The notes under the pieces were generated by a model, which saw nothing but the letters and a program-made list of their open reading frames with translations, searched no databases and was not told the DNA's origin. Positions 16,016 through 25,084 of a stretch of 64,000 nucleotides of DNA are shown piece after piece. Location: contig NZ_CANPVT010000052.1 in the NCBI RefSeq assembly GCF_947581735.1, forward strand, positions 1-64,000, in the 5' to 3' direction. This DNA is from Candidatus Palauibacter soopunensis. GTDB lineage: Bacteria; Gemmatimonadota; Gemmatimonadetes; Palauibacterales; Palauibacteraceae. The position numbers and the translations under genes are program-made. Positions within the stretch are counted from its first letter, which is position 1. The number at the start of each line of letters is the position of its first letter.

Positions 16016-17158
16016 CTAGCCGGCCAGGGCATCGATCCGATCGGTCCTCTCCCATGTGAACCCATCGCCGTCGGGTTCGCGGCCGAAATGCCCGTAGGCG
16101 GCCGTCCGGCGGTAGATCGGCTTGCGGAGTCCGAGCTGTTCGATGATCGCCTGCGGCCGAAGATCGAAGACCTCCGTCACCCGGCGGGCGAGTTCGTCGT
16201 CCGGACGGCGCCCGGTGCCGAAGGTGTTGACCATCACGCTGACGGGCTCGTCGACCCCGATGGCGTAGGCAAGCTGGACTTCCGCCCGCCGCGCGAGTTC
16301 CGCAGCGACGATGTTCTTGGCGATCCAGCGCGCCGCGTAGGCCGCGGACCGGTCGACCTTCGATGGATCCTTCCCCGAAAAGGCGCCGCCGCCGTGCCGT
16401 CCCACGCCGCCGTACGTATCCACGATGATCTTCCGCCCCGTGAGGCCCGCATCGCCCTGCGGTCCGCCGATCTCGAAACGGCCCGTGGGGTTGATGTGGC
16501 ACTGTGCCCGGTCTTCGTCGTAGAGCTCGTCCGGAAGCACGGGCCCGATGACTTCTTCGCGGATCGCCGCCTCGATGTCATCGGGTGCGACGTCCCCGTC
16601 GTGCTGGGCCGAGATGACGACCGCAGTGATCCGGGCCGGTTCCCCGTCCCGGTATTCGACCGACACCTGCGCCTTCCCGTCCGGCCGCAGCCAGGCGATG
16701 CCGCCGGATCGCCGCACGTCGGCGAGGCGCTTCACCAGCGCGTGCGCCAGCATGATGGGACGGGGCATCAGCTCCGGCGTCTCGTCGGTCGCGTATCCGA
16801 ACATCATCCCCTGATCTCCGGCGCCACCGACATCCACGCCCTGGGCGATGTTCGCCGACTGCTCGTCGATAGCGGTGAGCACGCTGCACGTGTCCCACTG
16901 GATCCCGTGCTCCGCGCGCGTATAGCCGATGTCGCGCAGCACTTCCCGGGCGATGGCCGCAATGTCGATCCGGGCGGCCGTCGTGATCTCGCCGGTCACG
17001 AGGACGAGGCCCGTCGTCACGAGTGTCTCGCATGCGACCCGGCCCCGGTCGTCTTCCGCGAGGATGCGGTCGAGGACCGCGTCCGAGATCTGGTCCGCGA
17101 TCTTGTCCGGATGTCCCTCGGTCACGGACTCGGAGGAAAACGGTTGTATCCCCTTCAC
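16016..17158 (-). CDS. metK: S-adenosylmethionine synthetase
   Basis: Makes S-adenosylmethionine from ATP and methionine in the cytoplasm. The 380-residue product shows the ATP motif [16 protein letters not shown] near residue 18, [12 protein letters not shown], the P-loop-like [19 protein letters not shown] and the C-terminal [19 protein letters not shown] placed the start at GTG 17158 (product begins [15 protein letters not shown]); the longer frame upstream has no family similarity. A GC-rich gap of about 106 bases separates it from ptsI. I see no SAM or SAH riboswitch there. Confidence 0.95.
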   Translation of the reverse strand: MKGIQPFSSESVTEGHPDKIADQISDAVLDRILAEDDRGRVACETLVTTGLVLVTGEITTAARIDIAAIAREVLRDIGYTRAEHGIQWDTCSVLTAIDEQSANIAQGVDVGGAGDQGMMFGYATDETPELMPRPIMLAHALVKRLADVRRSGGIAWLRPDGKAQVSVEYRDGEPARITAVVISAQHDGDVAPDDIEAAIREEVIGPVLPDELYDEDRAQCHINPTGRFEIGGPQGDAGLTGRKIIVDTYGGVGRHGGGAFSGKDPSKVDRSAAYAARWIAKNIVAAELARRAEVQLAYAIGVDEPVSVMVNTFGTGRRPDDELARRVTEVFDLRPQAIIEQLGLRKPIYRRTAAYGHFGREPDGDGFTWERTDRIDALAG

Positions 17159-17264
17159 GAGGCTGATTCTCCCACCTGGAGGTTTGCGGCGGAACGCCGC
17201 GGGAGGCGTAGCGGCCAAGATAGTGGCCGCCCGACCGGGCGGAGGCAACGTCGCCGACCCGGCG

Positions 17265-19004
17265 TCAGGAGATGTACAGCGGTGACGGCTCCACGGGAAT
17301 CGCGTCCTCCAGCCGTGAGAGGAGTTCCCGCGGCATCCCGGAGAGGGAGCCGGCTCGGCTCCACAGTTCCGACAGTTCCGCCACGGAAAGGAGCCCCACA
17401 AGTTCCCTCACCTCGGGGATCGACGCGGGCGCGAGACTGAAGTCCCGGTAGCCGAGGGCGAGCAGGAGGGCGAGCCCCACCGGTTCCGCGGCAAGATCTC
17501 CGCAAACGCCGATGTCGAGGCCGAGGGCGCTGGCCGTGTTGAAGATCCGCTCGTAGCTGCGGAGGAGCGCCGGATGCATCGGGTTCGAAAGATGCTGGAG
17601 CCTGGCGTTCCCGCGGTCGACGGCCAGGGAATACTGCGTGAGGTCGTTCGTGCCGAGGCTGATGAAGTCCAGGTGCCCTCCCACGAGATCGAGCGTGTCC
17701 GCAAGCGCGGGCGTTTCCACCATTACGCCGAAGGAGACCGGTTCCGCCTGACCCAGCTCGCTTGCGACTTCGGCCACGATTTTCTTCGTGCGCAGGATCT
17801 CGGTCTCGCAGATGACGAACGGGACGAGGATCCGCATGCGGGCCTCCGGTCCGCCGGCCCGGATCGCAGCGCGCAACTGGTTGCGGAAGAGCTGGGGCCG
17901 GTCCAGGCAGACGCGGATCGCGCGCCAGCCCAGGTAGGGGTTTTCCTCGGGAGGAAGGTCGAGAAAGAGCGGGAACTTGTCGCCGCCGATATCGAACGTT
18001 CGGAGCGTCACGGGCTGGCTCGGAAACCCCTCCACGACTTCGCGGTAGGCTTCGTACTGTTCCTCTTCGCTCGGAATCACTCTCCGTCCGATGACGAGGA
18101 ATTCGGACCGGAAGAGTCCGACCCCCTCGGCGCCCACGCGCCGGGCCGCGGGCACATCGTGCGGCTGGTCGATGTTGGCGCGAAGATGGACACGGACCCC
18201 GTCGGCGGTCAGCAGGGGCGCGGGTTCGCGGGTGAGATCGGCGGCGGGGCGACCGGAAAGGCGGCAGACCATCTGCAGGTGCGCCGCCTTCTCGGCCTCG
18301 GTGGGCTCGATCAGGACGCGACCGTTGCCTCCGTCGAGGAGAACGGTCGTACCGTTCTCGATCTTCGCGAGGTCGGCACCGAGTCCCACGACCGCCGGGA
18401 TACCCAGAGAACGGGCCACGAGCGTGCTGTGCGAAGTCCGGGACCCGGATCCGCTCGCCACGCCGAGGACGAGTTCCGGGTCGAGGCGCACCGCGAAGCT
18501 GGGCGTGAGGTCGTCGACGGCGATCAACCCGGGCTCCTGCGGAAGAGCGAGCGGATCCTCATCGCGCCCGGTGAGCCGCGCGAGGACTCGAGACCGAATG
18601 TCCCGCAGGTCGGCCAGGCGGTCGACGACCATGAAGTGTCCCGCATCGATGATCGCCGTCCGAAGTTCGGTCAGACGCCAGTCGAAGGCACGCTCCGCGG
18701 AGAGAAAGTTCTCGCGAATATAACGGATGGTGCCCGCGACGAGGTCGGGGTCCGAGAGGATGAGGATCTGCGGGTCGAAGATGTTCGCTTCCACCTCGCC
18801 CAGCGAACGAGCGGCCTGTTCGCGCGTGTCCCGGACACGGTCGGCGGCCCAGGCCCGGGCCTCCTCGAAACGCGCGACTTCGCGCTCGACGGCGTCGGAC
18901 GGGATCGTCCGGTGCTCCGGCCGCCACTCATGACCCTCGAGCCGCCGAGCCACGCCGAGAGCGCGCCCGGGCGCGGCCCCGATCCCGTGAATGACCTCGC
19001 TCAC
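17265..19004 (-). CDS. ptsI: PTS enzyme I (PEP-protein phosphotransferase)
   Basis: Enzyme I takes phosphate from phosphoenolpyruvate and passes it to HPr. The 579-residue protein has the HPr-binding helical domain, the active-site His192 in [18 protein letters not shown], and the PEP-binding barrel ([56 protein letters not shown]) including the catalytic Cys in the last of these. Full normal length. Its ATG overlaps the HPr stop as ATGA. It ends a run of PTS genes from 22.6 kb to 17.3 kb. Confidence 0.95.
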   Translation of the reverse strand: MSEVIHGIGAAPGRALGVARRLEGHEWRPEHRTIPSDAVEREVARFEEARAWAADRVRDTREQAARSLGEVEANIFDPQILILSDPDLVAGTIRYIRENFLSAERAFDWRLTELRTAIIDAGHFMVVDRLADLRDIRSRVLARLTGRDEDPLALPQEPGLIAVDDLTPSFAVRLDPELVLGVASGSGSRTSHSTLVARSLGIPAVVGLGADLAKIENGTTVLLDGGNGRVLIEPTEAEKAAHLQMVCRLSGRPAADLTREPAPLLTADGVRVHLRANIDQPHDVPAARRVGAEGVGLFRSEFLVIGRRVIPSEEEQYEAYREVVEGFPSQPVTLRTFDIGGDKFPLFLDLPPEENPYLGWRAIRVCLDRPQLFRNQLRAAIRAGGPEARMRILVPFVICETEILRTKKIVAEVASELGQAEPVSFGVMVETPALADTLDLVGGHLDFISLGTNDLTQYSLAVDRGNARLQHLSNPMHPALLRSYERIFNTASALGLDIGVCGDLAAEPVGLALLLALGYRDFSLAPASIPEVRELVGLLSVAELSELWSRAGSLSGMPRELLSRLEDAIPVEPSPLYIS

Positions 19005-19309
19005 GCAAACCCATCCATGTCCGCGTCCGGGTCGAGTTCCTCGCTGAACCCGGACAGGACGAGTTCGGTGAGAGAATCGACGGCGTTCTCCGCGTCGGAC
19101 CCCATGGCCCGGATACGGATGGAGGCGCCGGCCTCAGCCGCGAGCATCATCACGCCCATGATGCTCTTCCCGTTCACTTCCATCTCATCCTTCTCCACCC
19201 ACACCTCGGCCCGGAACCGGCTCGCCAGCTTAACGAACTCCGCGGCCGGGCGGGCGTGCAGCCCCAGCCGGTTCTGAATACGTACCGCTGCTTCGTGTCG
19301 CATCGTCAC
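19001..19309 (-). CDS. ptsH: Phosphocarrier HPr
   Basis: HPr relays phosphate from enzyme I to EIIA proteins. The GLHARPA motif carries the phosphorylated His (His18 from the GTG start at 19309, His16 from the ATG at 19303). The regulatory Ser in NGKSIMGVMML is present and is the target of the HPr kinase encoded 2.7 kb upstream. GGAA stands eight bases before the GTG, favouring that start. The acidic C-terminus ([14 protein letters not shown]) is a little longer than in E. coli. Stop overlaps ptsI by four bases. Confidence 0.93.
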   Translation of the reverse strand: MTMRHEAAVRIQNRLGLHARPAAEFVKLASRFRAEVWVEKDEMEVNGKSIMGVMMLAAEAGASIRIRAMGSDAENAVDSLTELVLSGFSEELDPDADMDGFA

Positions 19310-19388
19310 AGAAATTTTCCGCTCCGGTCGAGCGAACGATCGGCGTCGGGCCGGGCGTCACCGCAGGCTGGCCCGCCTGTCGGGACGT

Positions 19389-20117
19389 TCACAGGAGCCA
19401 CACCGCGCACGCGGCAAGCAGGCTCGTCATGGCGACCGCCGAGATGTGTCGTGGGACAAGGTAACCCATCAGCGCCGCGATGACTGCACCGCCGTCCCTC
19501 CACAGGGCCGGGTCGGTTCCCGGAAGCTGGCCGGCGAGCAGCGCGGCGAGGGCCCCGATGAGCACCCGGTTTGCCGGCGCGAGCGCTCTCTCGATTCGGC
19601 GCAGAGGCGCGCGCTTCAACGCGGAGGCCACGGACCGGCCCGATTTCCAGCCGCAGCGCAGTCCCCAGATGCGGAGCGCGAGGTGGCCGGCATTGTACAC
19701 GACGAGGAAAGCGCCGGCGGCGAACAGCGGGTCGAGTCCAAGTACGAACCCGATCGCCGCGGCGGACGCGCAGAAGGGCCGCCATCCGGCCCACGCGATC
19801 CCGTCGCCCAACGCCCCCAGCGGCGCGCGGAGTGCGGAACGGAAGCGCGACCGGGTATCGGGATCATCGCCATCGAATTCGAGGCGAGCGAGAGCCCCGA
19901 TCGCCACGGGAGCCAGATACGGATGCGCATTGAAGGCTCGCGAGTGGCGCTGGACGGCCCGCCGGAAAGCGGCGGGGTCGTCCGCGTGAATGCGCGCCAG
20001 CAGCGGCGCGAGCGCATGCGCCATCCCGGGTCCCGTCATCGTCCGGTCGTTCCATGAACCCTGGATGGAGAAACTGCGCAAGATGGCGCGTACGAAATCC
20101 CTCCGGCGCGGCCTCAC
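19389..20117 (-). CDS. PTS mannose-family IID component
   Basis: Membrane component IID of a mannose-type PTS. The start at GTG 20117 makes a GTGA overlap with the IIC stop and yields 242 residues. It retains the family N-terminus RRDFVRAILRSFSIQGSWN, GPGMAHAL, and the loop APLGALGDGIAWAGWRPF. Hydrophobic segments follow (AAIGFVLGLDPLFAAGAFLVVYN and a C-terminal helix). It is shorter than enterobacterial ManZ (about 280), like reduced versions in myxobacteria and relatives. Substrate unknown; transport competence uncertain. Confidence 0.85.
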   Translation of the reverse strand: MRPRRRDFVRAILRSFSIQGSWNDRTMTGPGMAHALAPLLARIHADDPAAFRRAVQRHSRAFNAHPYLAPVAIGALARLEFDGDDPDTRSRFRSALRAPLGALGDGIAWAGWRPFCASAAAIGFVLGLDPLFAAGAFLVVYNAGHLALRIWGLRCGWKSGRSVASALKRAPLRRIERALAPANRVLIGALAALLAGQLPGTDPALWRDGGAVIAALMGYLVPRHISAVAMTSLLAACAVWLL

Positions 20118-20812
20118 GCGAGCACCCGCACGAGCAGGGTTCCCAGGAGACACCCCGCAGCCAGCGCGGGCCATTGGCCGCCTCGCCCGCCGAGCCCGCG
20201 CGCCGCGACGCCCGCGGCGCCGGCGAGGCCGAGCCCGGCGAGAACGGGCCACCACGCGGCGCCCGGCGGGCCGGAAGGCTGTGTCGACAGCAGGCGAACA
20301 AACAGCGCGGACGGTACGAGGAGCGCGGAGACGAGGAGTCCGGCGCGTAACGCGTCCAGAGCGATCGCCAGCCGGTGGCGTCGCGCGAGGGCGGCCGCGC
20401 CTCCGCGGAAGCCATCGGGCCGCGAGACAAGTCTCGGCGTCAGGCGCCGGAGGAGGGTTACCGAGTAGGCACCTGTCCAGCCGATCGCCCACCCGACCGC
20501 GACGGCGGCGACGATTCCGGCGGGGGCGTCTCCGCCGGCGACCGCGTACGCCGCCCCGGCCGTGAAGGCGGCGGGCCCGGTCTCCGGGTGCCGCGCGCCG
20601 CCGAACGGGGGATGCCGCGACAGGACGATTTCCAGCCAGACTCCGACCAGACATCCCGCGGCGGGCGCCCCGAAGAGCATCCCGCCCAGCGTGCCCGCCA
20701 CGATGGGCCGGGACCACATCGCCTGGGGCCAGGACACCCCGTCGAGACCGATGGCCGCGCCGCACAGGCAGGCCAGCGCCCAGCCGCCGGCCGAAAGCTC
20801 GATCCCCGTCAT
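20114..20812 (-). CDS. PTS mannose-family IIC component
   Basis: Integral membrane IIC component, 232 residues, overlapping IIB upstream (ATGA) and IID downstream (GTGA). Several hydrophobic helices and the family-like segment GLDGVSWPQAMWSRPIVAGTLGGMLFG near the N-terminus identify it, along with GVWLEIVLSRHPPFGG. It is Ala/Gly/Leu-rich and diverged from E. coli ManY, so membership is supported mainly by context between IIB and IID plus that N-terminal block. Confidence 0.82.
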   Translation of the reverse strand: MTGIELSAGGWALACLCGAAIGLDGVSWPQAMWSRPIVAGTLGGMLFGAPAAGCLVGVWLEIVLSRHPPFGGARHPETGPAAFTAGAAYAVAGGDAPAGIVAAVAVGWAIGWTGAYSVTLLRRLTPRLVSRPDGFRGGAAALARRHRLAIALDALRAGLLVSALLVPSALFVRLLSTQPSGPPGAAWWPVLAGLGLAGAAGVAARGLGGRGGQWPALAAGCLLGTLLVRVLA

Positions 20813-21288
20813 CGGAGCTTTCGCGCGTCCAGACGAACCTCGCGGGCGGTGGGGAGGTTCCGTGCGCTCACGGAAGCATGCGCACCGATCACCTGCAGGT
20901 CCTCGATTTCCTCCGGAGAGAGATGGACGTAGTCGAGGATCTTCTTCCGCCCGTCGGCGGGATACACACCCCCGACGTTTACGGTCCGCCCGTCGAGGCA
21001 GCCACGCTCGGCCAGCGCCCGCATCGTCGCCGTATCCCGCGTCAGGAGCGCACCGCGCTCCACCCGGGCGCCCAGTTCCCCGAAGCGCCGCGCCGCCTCG
21101 TCCACCCCCAGAAATTCCGCATTCTCCTCGCCGGCGAGCGCGCTGGACCAGAGTTCCTGCTCCCACTCGCTCGAAGCGAGAGCCTCATCGACGACGATGT
21201 AGAAGTCGAGGTTCAGAGGCCGTCCCCACCCCACGAGCACCTGCCCGTGGATCAGACGCTCATCGATCCGCAGGAGTTCGAGCGGCAT
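20809..21288 (-). CDS. PTS mannose-family IIB component
   Basis: Cytoplasmic IIB protein that accepts phosphate from IIA. The site motif RIDERLIHGQVLVGWG places the phosphorylated His at residue 14, exactly as in ManX IIB domains. KKILDYVHLSPEEIEDL is another family landmark. At 159 residues it is a free-standing IIB of normal length. It is separated by about 10 bases from IIA and overlaps IIC by four bases, so the four Man-type subunits should be made together. Confidence 0.92.
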   Translation of the reverse strand: MPLELLRIDERLIHGQVLVGWGRPLNLDFYIVVDEALASSEWEQELWSSALAGEENAEFLGVDEAARRFGELGARVERGALLTRDTATMRALAERGCLDGRTVNVGGVYPADGRKKILDYVHLSPEEIEDLQVIGAHASVSARNLPTAREVRLDARKLR

Positions 21289-21297
21289 GAGCCCCGC

Positions 21298-21699
21298 TCA
21301 GTCGGTCCCGGCGGGCGAAGGCGGGTGCGCGCGCTGCCCGGCCTGTCCCTTTCGGAGAAGTCGGGGGACGAGCGTCTCGACCGGCATGTCCCGATGAAAG
21401 ACGAAGTCGAGCAGCATCGGGAGGTTGACGCCGGTGATCCATGCGCTGTCCCGGTTCTCCCGCACGTGCTGAAGGCCCGCCAGGCCGCAGCTGCCGCCCG
21501 CAAGATCCACGAAAAGGATCGCCTCCGCCTCCCCCGCCGCCTCTCCGATGATCTCGGCGAGTTCGTCGGGTCCCAGGCCTTCGTTGCTCACGGCACGCAG
21601 GGCGCCTCTGACGCCGCTGATGGTCTCGACGGCGGACACGAGGGCCTGTGCCAGTTCCGCGTGCGCCACGACGACGCCGCGGATCCGGCTATTCGTCAT
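21298..21699 (-). CDS. PTS mannose-family IIA component
   Basis: Free-standing Man-type IIA protein, 133 residues. The N-terminal strand ends at His13 in VVVAHAELAQAL, the expected phosphorylation site. ILFVDLAGGSCGLAG corresponds to the conserved DLxGGSP loop with Cys-Gly in place of the usual Pro. The C-terminus is a Pro/Gly-rich tail. It overlaps hprK by 11 bases. Phosphate should arrive from HPr encoded nearby. Confidence 0.88.
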   Translation of the reverse strand: MTNSRIRGVVVAHAELAQALVSAVETISGVRGALRAVSNEGLGPDELAEIIGEAAGEAEAILFVDLAGGSCGLAGLQHVRENRDSAWITGVNLPMLLDFVFHRDMPVETLVPRLLRKGQAGQRAHPPSPAGTD

Positions 21700-22645
21700 C
21701 GGACTCGAGGTAGTCCCGCACCGGCCGCATGCGCTCGATGAGGTCGCGCTCGAAAGCCGCCGCCGGATCTTCCCCGGAATAGCGCAGGAGATGGTTCATG
21801 GCCACGACTTCGGCGATGACGGTGATGTTCTTTCCCGGGTTCAGGGGGATGCGGACCTTCGGCAGCTCTACGCCCAGGATCTCGCACTCCTCCGCCTCCA
21901 GACCCGTTCGATCGTAGTCGTCGCGCTCTCCCCAGACTTCGAGTTCGACGACGACTTCGATCCGCTTCTGCTGGCGCACGGCCCGGATGCCGAACATGGC
22001 GCGCACGTCGATGATGCCGACGCCCCGTATCTCCATGTGGTGGCGCTGGTGTTCGTGCGCGCGCCCGAGAAGGATGTCGCTCTGGCGGCGGTGTACGAGG
22101 ATGAGATCGTCGGCGACGAGGCGGTGGCCCCGCTCCACGAGATCGAGCACGCACTCGCTCTTGCCGATACCGGAGGGCCCGATGAAGAGGAGACCGATCC
22201 CGTACACGTCCGCGAGAGATCCGTGGAGGGAAGTGCGCGGTGCGAACTCTTCCTCGAGATAGGGCTGCAGCCGCCGGTAGAAGTCGCCGGTTTTCAGAGG
22301 CGTTTCGAGCACCGCCACGCCGGCCGCCTCCGCCGCGGACACGAGTTCGTCCGGCGGCGTCTGATTCTTGGTGATGATCGCGCAGGGAACGCCGGACTCG
22401 AACACGAACGTGAGGGCGGCGGCGCGTTCCGACGCGCGGAGGCTCTTGAGATAGGCGATCTCCGTTTCGCCGAAGATGAGCACCCGCTGGGAGACGAAGC
22501 GCTCCCTGTAGCCGGCCAGCGCGAGTCCCGGCGACGAGACTTCGGGCACCTCGATGCTGCGCTCGAGGCCGGACTCGCCGGCTACGACCGTGAGCGAAAA
22601 CGCTTCCCGCTTGCGCCGAAGCAGCGACGCGACCGTGAGGGTCAC
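21689..22645 (-). CDS. hprK: HPr kinase/phosphorylase
   Basis: Bifunctional HPr(Ser) kinase/phosphorylase, 318 residues. The N-terminal domain is followed by HGSLADVYGIG (conserved His141), Walker A GPSGIGKS (156-163), RGHRLVADDLILV, and the signature MEIRGVGIIDVRAMFGIRAV and LNPGKNITVIAEVVAMN near the end. All are standard. Its target Ser is intact in the HPr encoded in the same run. Its ATG overlaps the hibernation-factor stop. The presence of HprK argues for regulatory control of the PTS by cell energy state. Confidence 0.95.
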   Translation of the reverse strand: MTLTVASLLRRKREAFSLTVVAGESGLERSIEVPEVSSPGLALAGYRERFVSQRVLIFGETEIAYLKSLRASERAAALTFVFESGVPCAIITKNQTPPDELVSAAEAAGVAVLETPLKTGDFYRRLQPYLEEEFAPRTSLHGSLADVYGIGLLFIGPSGIGKSECVLDLVERGHRLVADDLILVHRRQSDILLGRAHEHQRHHMEIRGVGIIDVRAMFGIRAVRQQKRIEVVVELEVWGERDDYDRTGLEAEECEILGVELPKVRIPLNPGKNITVIAEVVAMNHLLRYSGEDPAAAFERDLIERMRPVRDYLESDDE

Positions 22646-22989
22646 CCGGCCTCTCCGTCCGCCTCGAAGGGACTCCCGAACAGTTCATCCATCGGCGGCG
22701 CGGAGTGTTCGTTGTACCGGTCATGGTTGCGGCGGAGCTGGTTTCCCAGCTTGTCCGCCAGCCGGTCGAGCGCCGTGCGGGGGTCGGGACCCGCCGCTTC
22801 CCCGTGCACCGGGCGGGCGCGGTCGACGCTGACCACGGCCGCCGCGCGTACCTGCGTCTTCTCTCCGGTGAATACGACCTCCGCCTTCGACGCGCGCGGC
22901 TCGAAGCGCGTTAGATTCGTAAAGCGCGCCTCGATGATCTCACGAATGTCGGAGACATCGGTGTTACGCGCGGTGACGATGGTTCTCAT
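22642..22989 (-). CDS. hpf: Ribosome hibernation promoting factor (short form)
   Basis: HPF/RaiA-type protein of 115 residues. It binds the small ribosomal subunit in resting cells and blocks translation or promotes dimerisation. The fold signature is visible: opening strand TIVTARNTDVSDIREIIEARFTNL, ASKAEVVFTGEKTQVRAAAVVSV, and DPRTALDRLADKLGNQLRRNHDR. The long-form C-terminal domain is absent. The position before hprK and PTS genes mirrors the gene order rpoN-hpf-ptsN/hprK known in proteobacteria. Confidence 0.9.
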   Translation of the reverse strand: MRTIVTARNTDVSDIREIIEARFTNLTRFEPRASKAEVVFTGEKTQVRAAAVVSVDRARPVHGEAAGPDPRTALDRLADKLGNQLRRNHDRYNEHSAPPMDELFGSPFEADGEAG

Positions 22990-22998
22990 CGGTCCTCA

Positions 22999-24120
22999 TC
23001 AGGGTTCGAGTGACTGGTAAAGGTGCGCTTCCGTCTCATCCGCTGCACGCGACCACGAGAACCGGGCGGCGTGGGCGACTCCGCACGTTCCGAGGCGTTC
23101 GCGCACCGACGGCTCCTCGAGAACCTCGCAGATCGAGGCGGCCCACGCGGCGGCGTCCCCGTGAGGGGCGAGCACTCCCGACGCCCCCGCCGCCACCGAC
23201 TCGCGCAGCCCCGGGGAGTCGCTCGCGATCACCGGCGTGCCGCACGCGGCCGCCTCCACGTTCGTCATCCCCCACCCCTCCTTCGGGGAGGGATATACCA
23301 CAGCCCAGGCCCGACGCAGCCAGGCGACCTTCTCCGCCTCGGAGATGTACCCCAGAAAGCGTACCCGGTGCGAGAGTTCGGCGCGGCGGACGAGTTTCTT
23401 GAGGCGACGTTCGTCGCTGCCGCGGCCCGCGAGGACGAGCTTCGCGTCCGGCAGCCTATCGTTCAGCCGCGATAGCGCCTCGAACAGGACGTCGAGGCCC
23501 TTGTACCGCTTGAGGCGACCCACATAGAGCAGTGTCGGCGCCGCCGCACGCTCCGTCTCGGTGCCCGGACGATAGGTGTCGTGATCGATTCCGGGCGGGA
23601 TGACCGTAATGTCGCGGGCGAGCAGGCCTCGCTTCGTGAGGTCGAGCGCCGTGCTCTCCGAGATCGCCTGAAACGGACAGTCGCGATAGACGCGGGGGAT
23701 CGCCCGTTCCGCGGCCCACACGGCCGTCGCGAGCGGGATGGACGCCTCCGCGTACGCCGTGGCCCCGAACAGGTGCGGGACGAGTGCAACAACGGGGACG
23801 CCGGCCCACCGGGGCGAATAGAGCGGGACCTTGTTGATGTCCTCGACGAGCACGTCCGGGGCGAAGCCGTCCACGGTCCTCCGCGCCTGGCTCCGGGCGC
23901 GCCATGCGTAACTGTGCCGGTTTCCGACCCGCTCGAACTCGATGCCATCGAGCGTCGCTGACGGGGCCGCACCGCGCCAGCCGCTCACGACGGCTCGCAC
24001 CGCATGTCCGCGGGCGGCGAGACGGCCGAAGATCTCGTGCAGGTGCACTTCGGCACCGCCGGCCTCGGGGTTCTCCCGGTCCTGCCAGTTGAGGAGGAGG
24101 ATCCGGAGCGGCCGCGCCAC
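22999..24120 (-). CDS. Glycosyltransferase family 4 protein
   Basis: Retaining GT4 glycosyltransferase with a GT-B fold, 373 residues, cytoplasmic or membrane-associated. The N-terminal domain opens ILLLNWQDRENPEAGGAEVHLHEIFGRLAARGH, typical of GT4 acceptor sites. The C-terminal domain has PPGIDHDTYRPG, LLYVGRLKRYKGLDVLFEAL, and the EX7E-like donor motif PSPKEGWGMTNVEAAACGTPVIASDSPGLRE. Donor and acceptor are unknown; a role in LPS or exopolysaccharide is plausible. It lies between nusB and hpf with short gaps. Confidence 0.88.
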   Translation of the reverse strand: MARPLRILLLNWQDRENPEAGGAEVHLHEIFGRLAARGHAVRAVVSGWRGAAPSATLDGIEFERVGNRHSYAWRARSQARRTVDGFAPDVLVEDINKVPLYSPRWAGVPVVALVPHLFGATAYAEASIPLATAVWAAERAIPRVYRDCPFQAISESTALDLTKRGLLARDITVIPPGIDHDTYRPGTETERAAAPTLLYVGRLKRYKGLDVLFEALSRLNDRLPDAKLVLAGRGSDERRLKKLVRRAELSHRVRFLGYISEAEKVAWLRRAWAVVYPSPKEGWGMTNVEAAACGTPVIASDSPGLRESVAAGASGVLAPHGDAAAWAASICEVLEEPSVRERLGTCGVAHAARFSWSRAADETEAHLYQSLEP

Positions 24121-24128
24121 GGTACCGC

Positions 24129-24563
24129 TCAGGACCCTGCCTCGCGGGCTTTCAGCACCGCGTCGAGCACGCCGTTGAGAAAGCGCGGACTGCCGGGACT
24201 GCCATACCGGCGCGCCAGCTTCAGGGCTTCATGGATCGCGACTTTCGGCGGAACATCTTCGAACCACAGCAGTTCCGCGATCCCGATCCGCAGGATGTTG
24301 CGGTCGATGGCGTGCAGGCGCTCGATCCGCCAGTTGGAGGTGTGATGAGCGATCGCCGCGTCGATCTCGGCGAGATGTCGGGTGACGGTTTCGAGCAGGC
24401 GCCGGACGTGAGGGCGGTAGCGTCCCGACATGCGACGGTGGACGAGGCTCTGTGCCGCGTGTTCGAGCGGCGTGCCCTGTCCGCCCACTTCCCACCCATA
24501 GAGGAGGTTCAACGCCCAGCTCCGGGCTCGCGAGTGGACGTGTGTCCGGGCGACCGGGGTCAC
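24129..24563 (-). CDS. nusB: Transcription antitermination factor NusB
   Basis: NusB binds boxA RNA with S10 to antiterminate rRNA transcription. The GTG start at 24563 overlaps the ribH stop as GTGA, giving 144 residues. Family landmarks: SRARSWALNLLYGWEV, the central helix bundle, IDRNILRIGIAELLWFEDVPPKVAIHEALKLARRYGSPGSPRFLNGVLDAV. ribH-nusB is a widespread gene order. The longer open frame upstream of this start is shadow of ribH. Confidence 0.94.
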   Translation of the reverse strand: MTPVARTHVHSRARSWALNLLYGWEVGGQGTPLEHAAQSLVHRRMSGRYRPHVRRLLETVTRHLAEIDAAIAHHTSNWRIERLHAIDRNILRIGIAELLWFEDVPPKVAIHEALKLARRYGSPGSPRFLNGVLDAVLKAREAGS

Positions 24564-25084
24564 GGGTCCGGCTGTCCATGAAGGTCGGCCATGCGGAGCG
24601 CCGCGCGGGCCGCCTCCGAGCCGGCGTTTCCGAGTTCGCCGCCGGCCCGCGCGAGCGCCTGCTCCAGCGTGTCGGGCGTGAGCACGCCGAGACCGACCGG
24701 CACGCCCGAGTCGAGCTGTACCTTCGCGAGCCCGTCGGTCGCCGCGCGGCTCACGTGGTCGAAGTGCGCGGTCTCCCCGCGTATCACGCAGCCCAGCGCG
24801 ACGATGGCGGCGTACCCGCGCGCGACGGCTCTTCGCGCGGCAAGCGGAAGTTCCCAGGCACCGGGGACATACACGATATCGAGGTCCTCCTCGGCCACGC
24901 CGCATTCGAGGCTCGTGCGCGCGGCGCCCGCCAGCAGACGCTCGGTAACCCCGGAGTTGAACCGGCTGACGAGAATGCACACCGTCCGGCCACCCCCCGC
25001 GGCCGCGCCCTCGTACGTCGTCGCGCGCCCCTGCGTGAACCCCTCCGGGCCATCGCCTCGTGGCGTGTCCGACCCGCTTCTCAC
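24560..25084 (-). CDS. ribH: 6,7-dimethyl-8-ribityllumazine synthase
   Basis: Condenses the ribityl pyrimidine with dihydroxybutanone phosphate in the penultimate step of riboflavin synthesis. The 174-residue product has a 30-residue N-terminal extension, then VCILVSRFNSGVTERLLAGA, VPGAWELPLAARRAV, ALGCVIRGETAHFDHVSRAATDGLAKVQLDSGVPVGLGVLTPDT, and the C-terminal GNAGSEAARAALRMADL. Active-site His is in the THFD-like TAHFDHV segment. Overlaps ribBA upstream and nusB downstream by four bases each. Confidence 0.95.
   Translation of the reverse strand: MRSGSDTPRGDGPEGFTQGRATTYEGAAAGGGRTVCILVSRFNSGVTERLLAGAARTSLECGVAEEDLDIVYVPGAWELPLAARRAVARGYAAIVALGCVIRGETAHFDHVSRAATDGLAKVQLDSGVPVGLGVLTPDTLEQALARAGGELGNAGSEAARAALRMADLHGQPDP

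Noticed and set aside
17159-17264. SAM or SAH riboswitch upstream of metK
   Set aside because: Only a simple GCGGCG hairpin is visible; no conserved SAM or SAH aptamer boxes found by eye.
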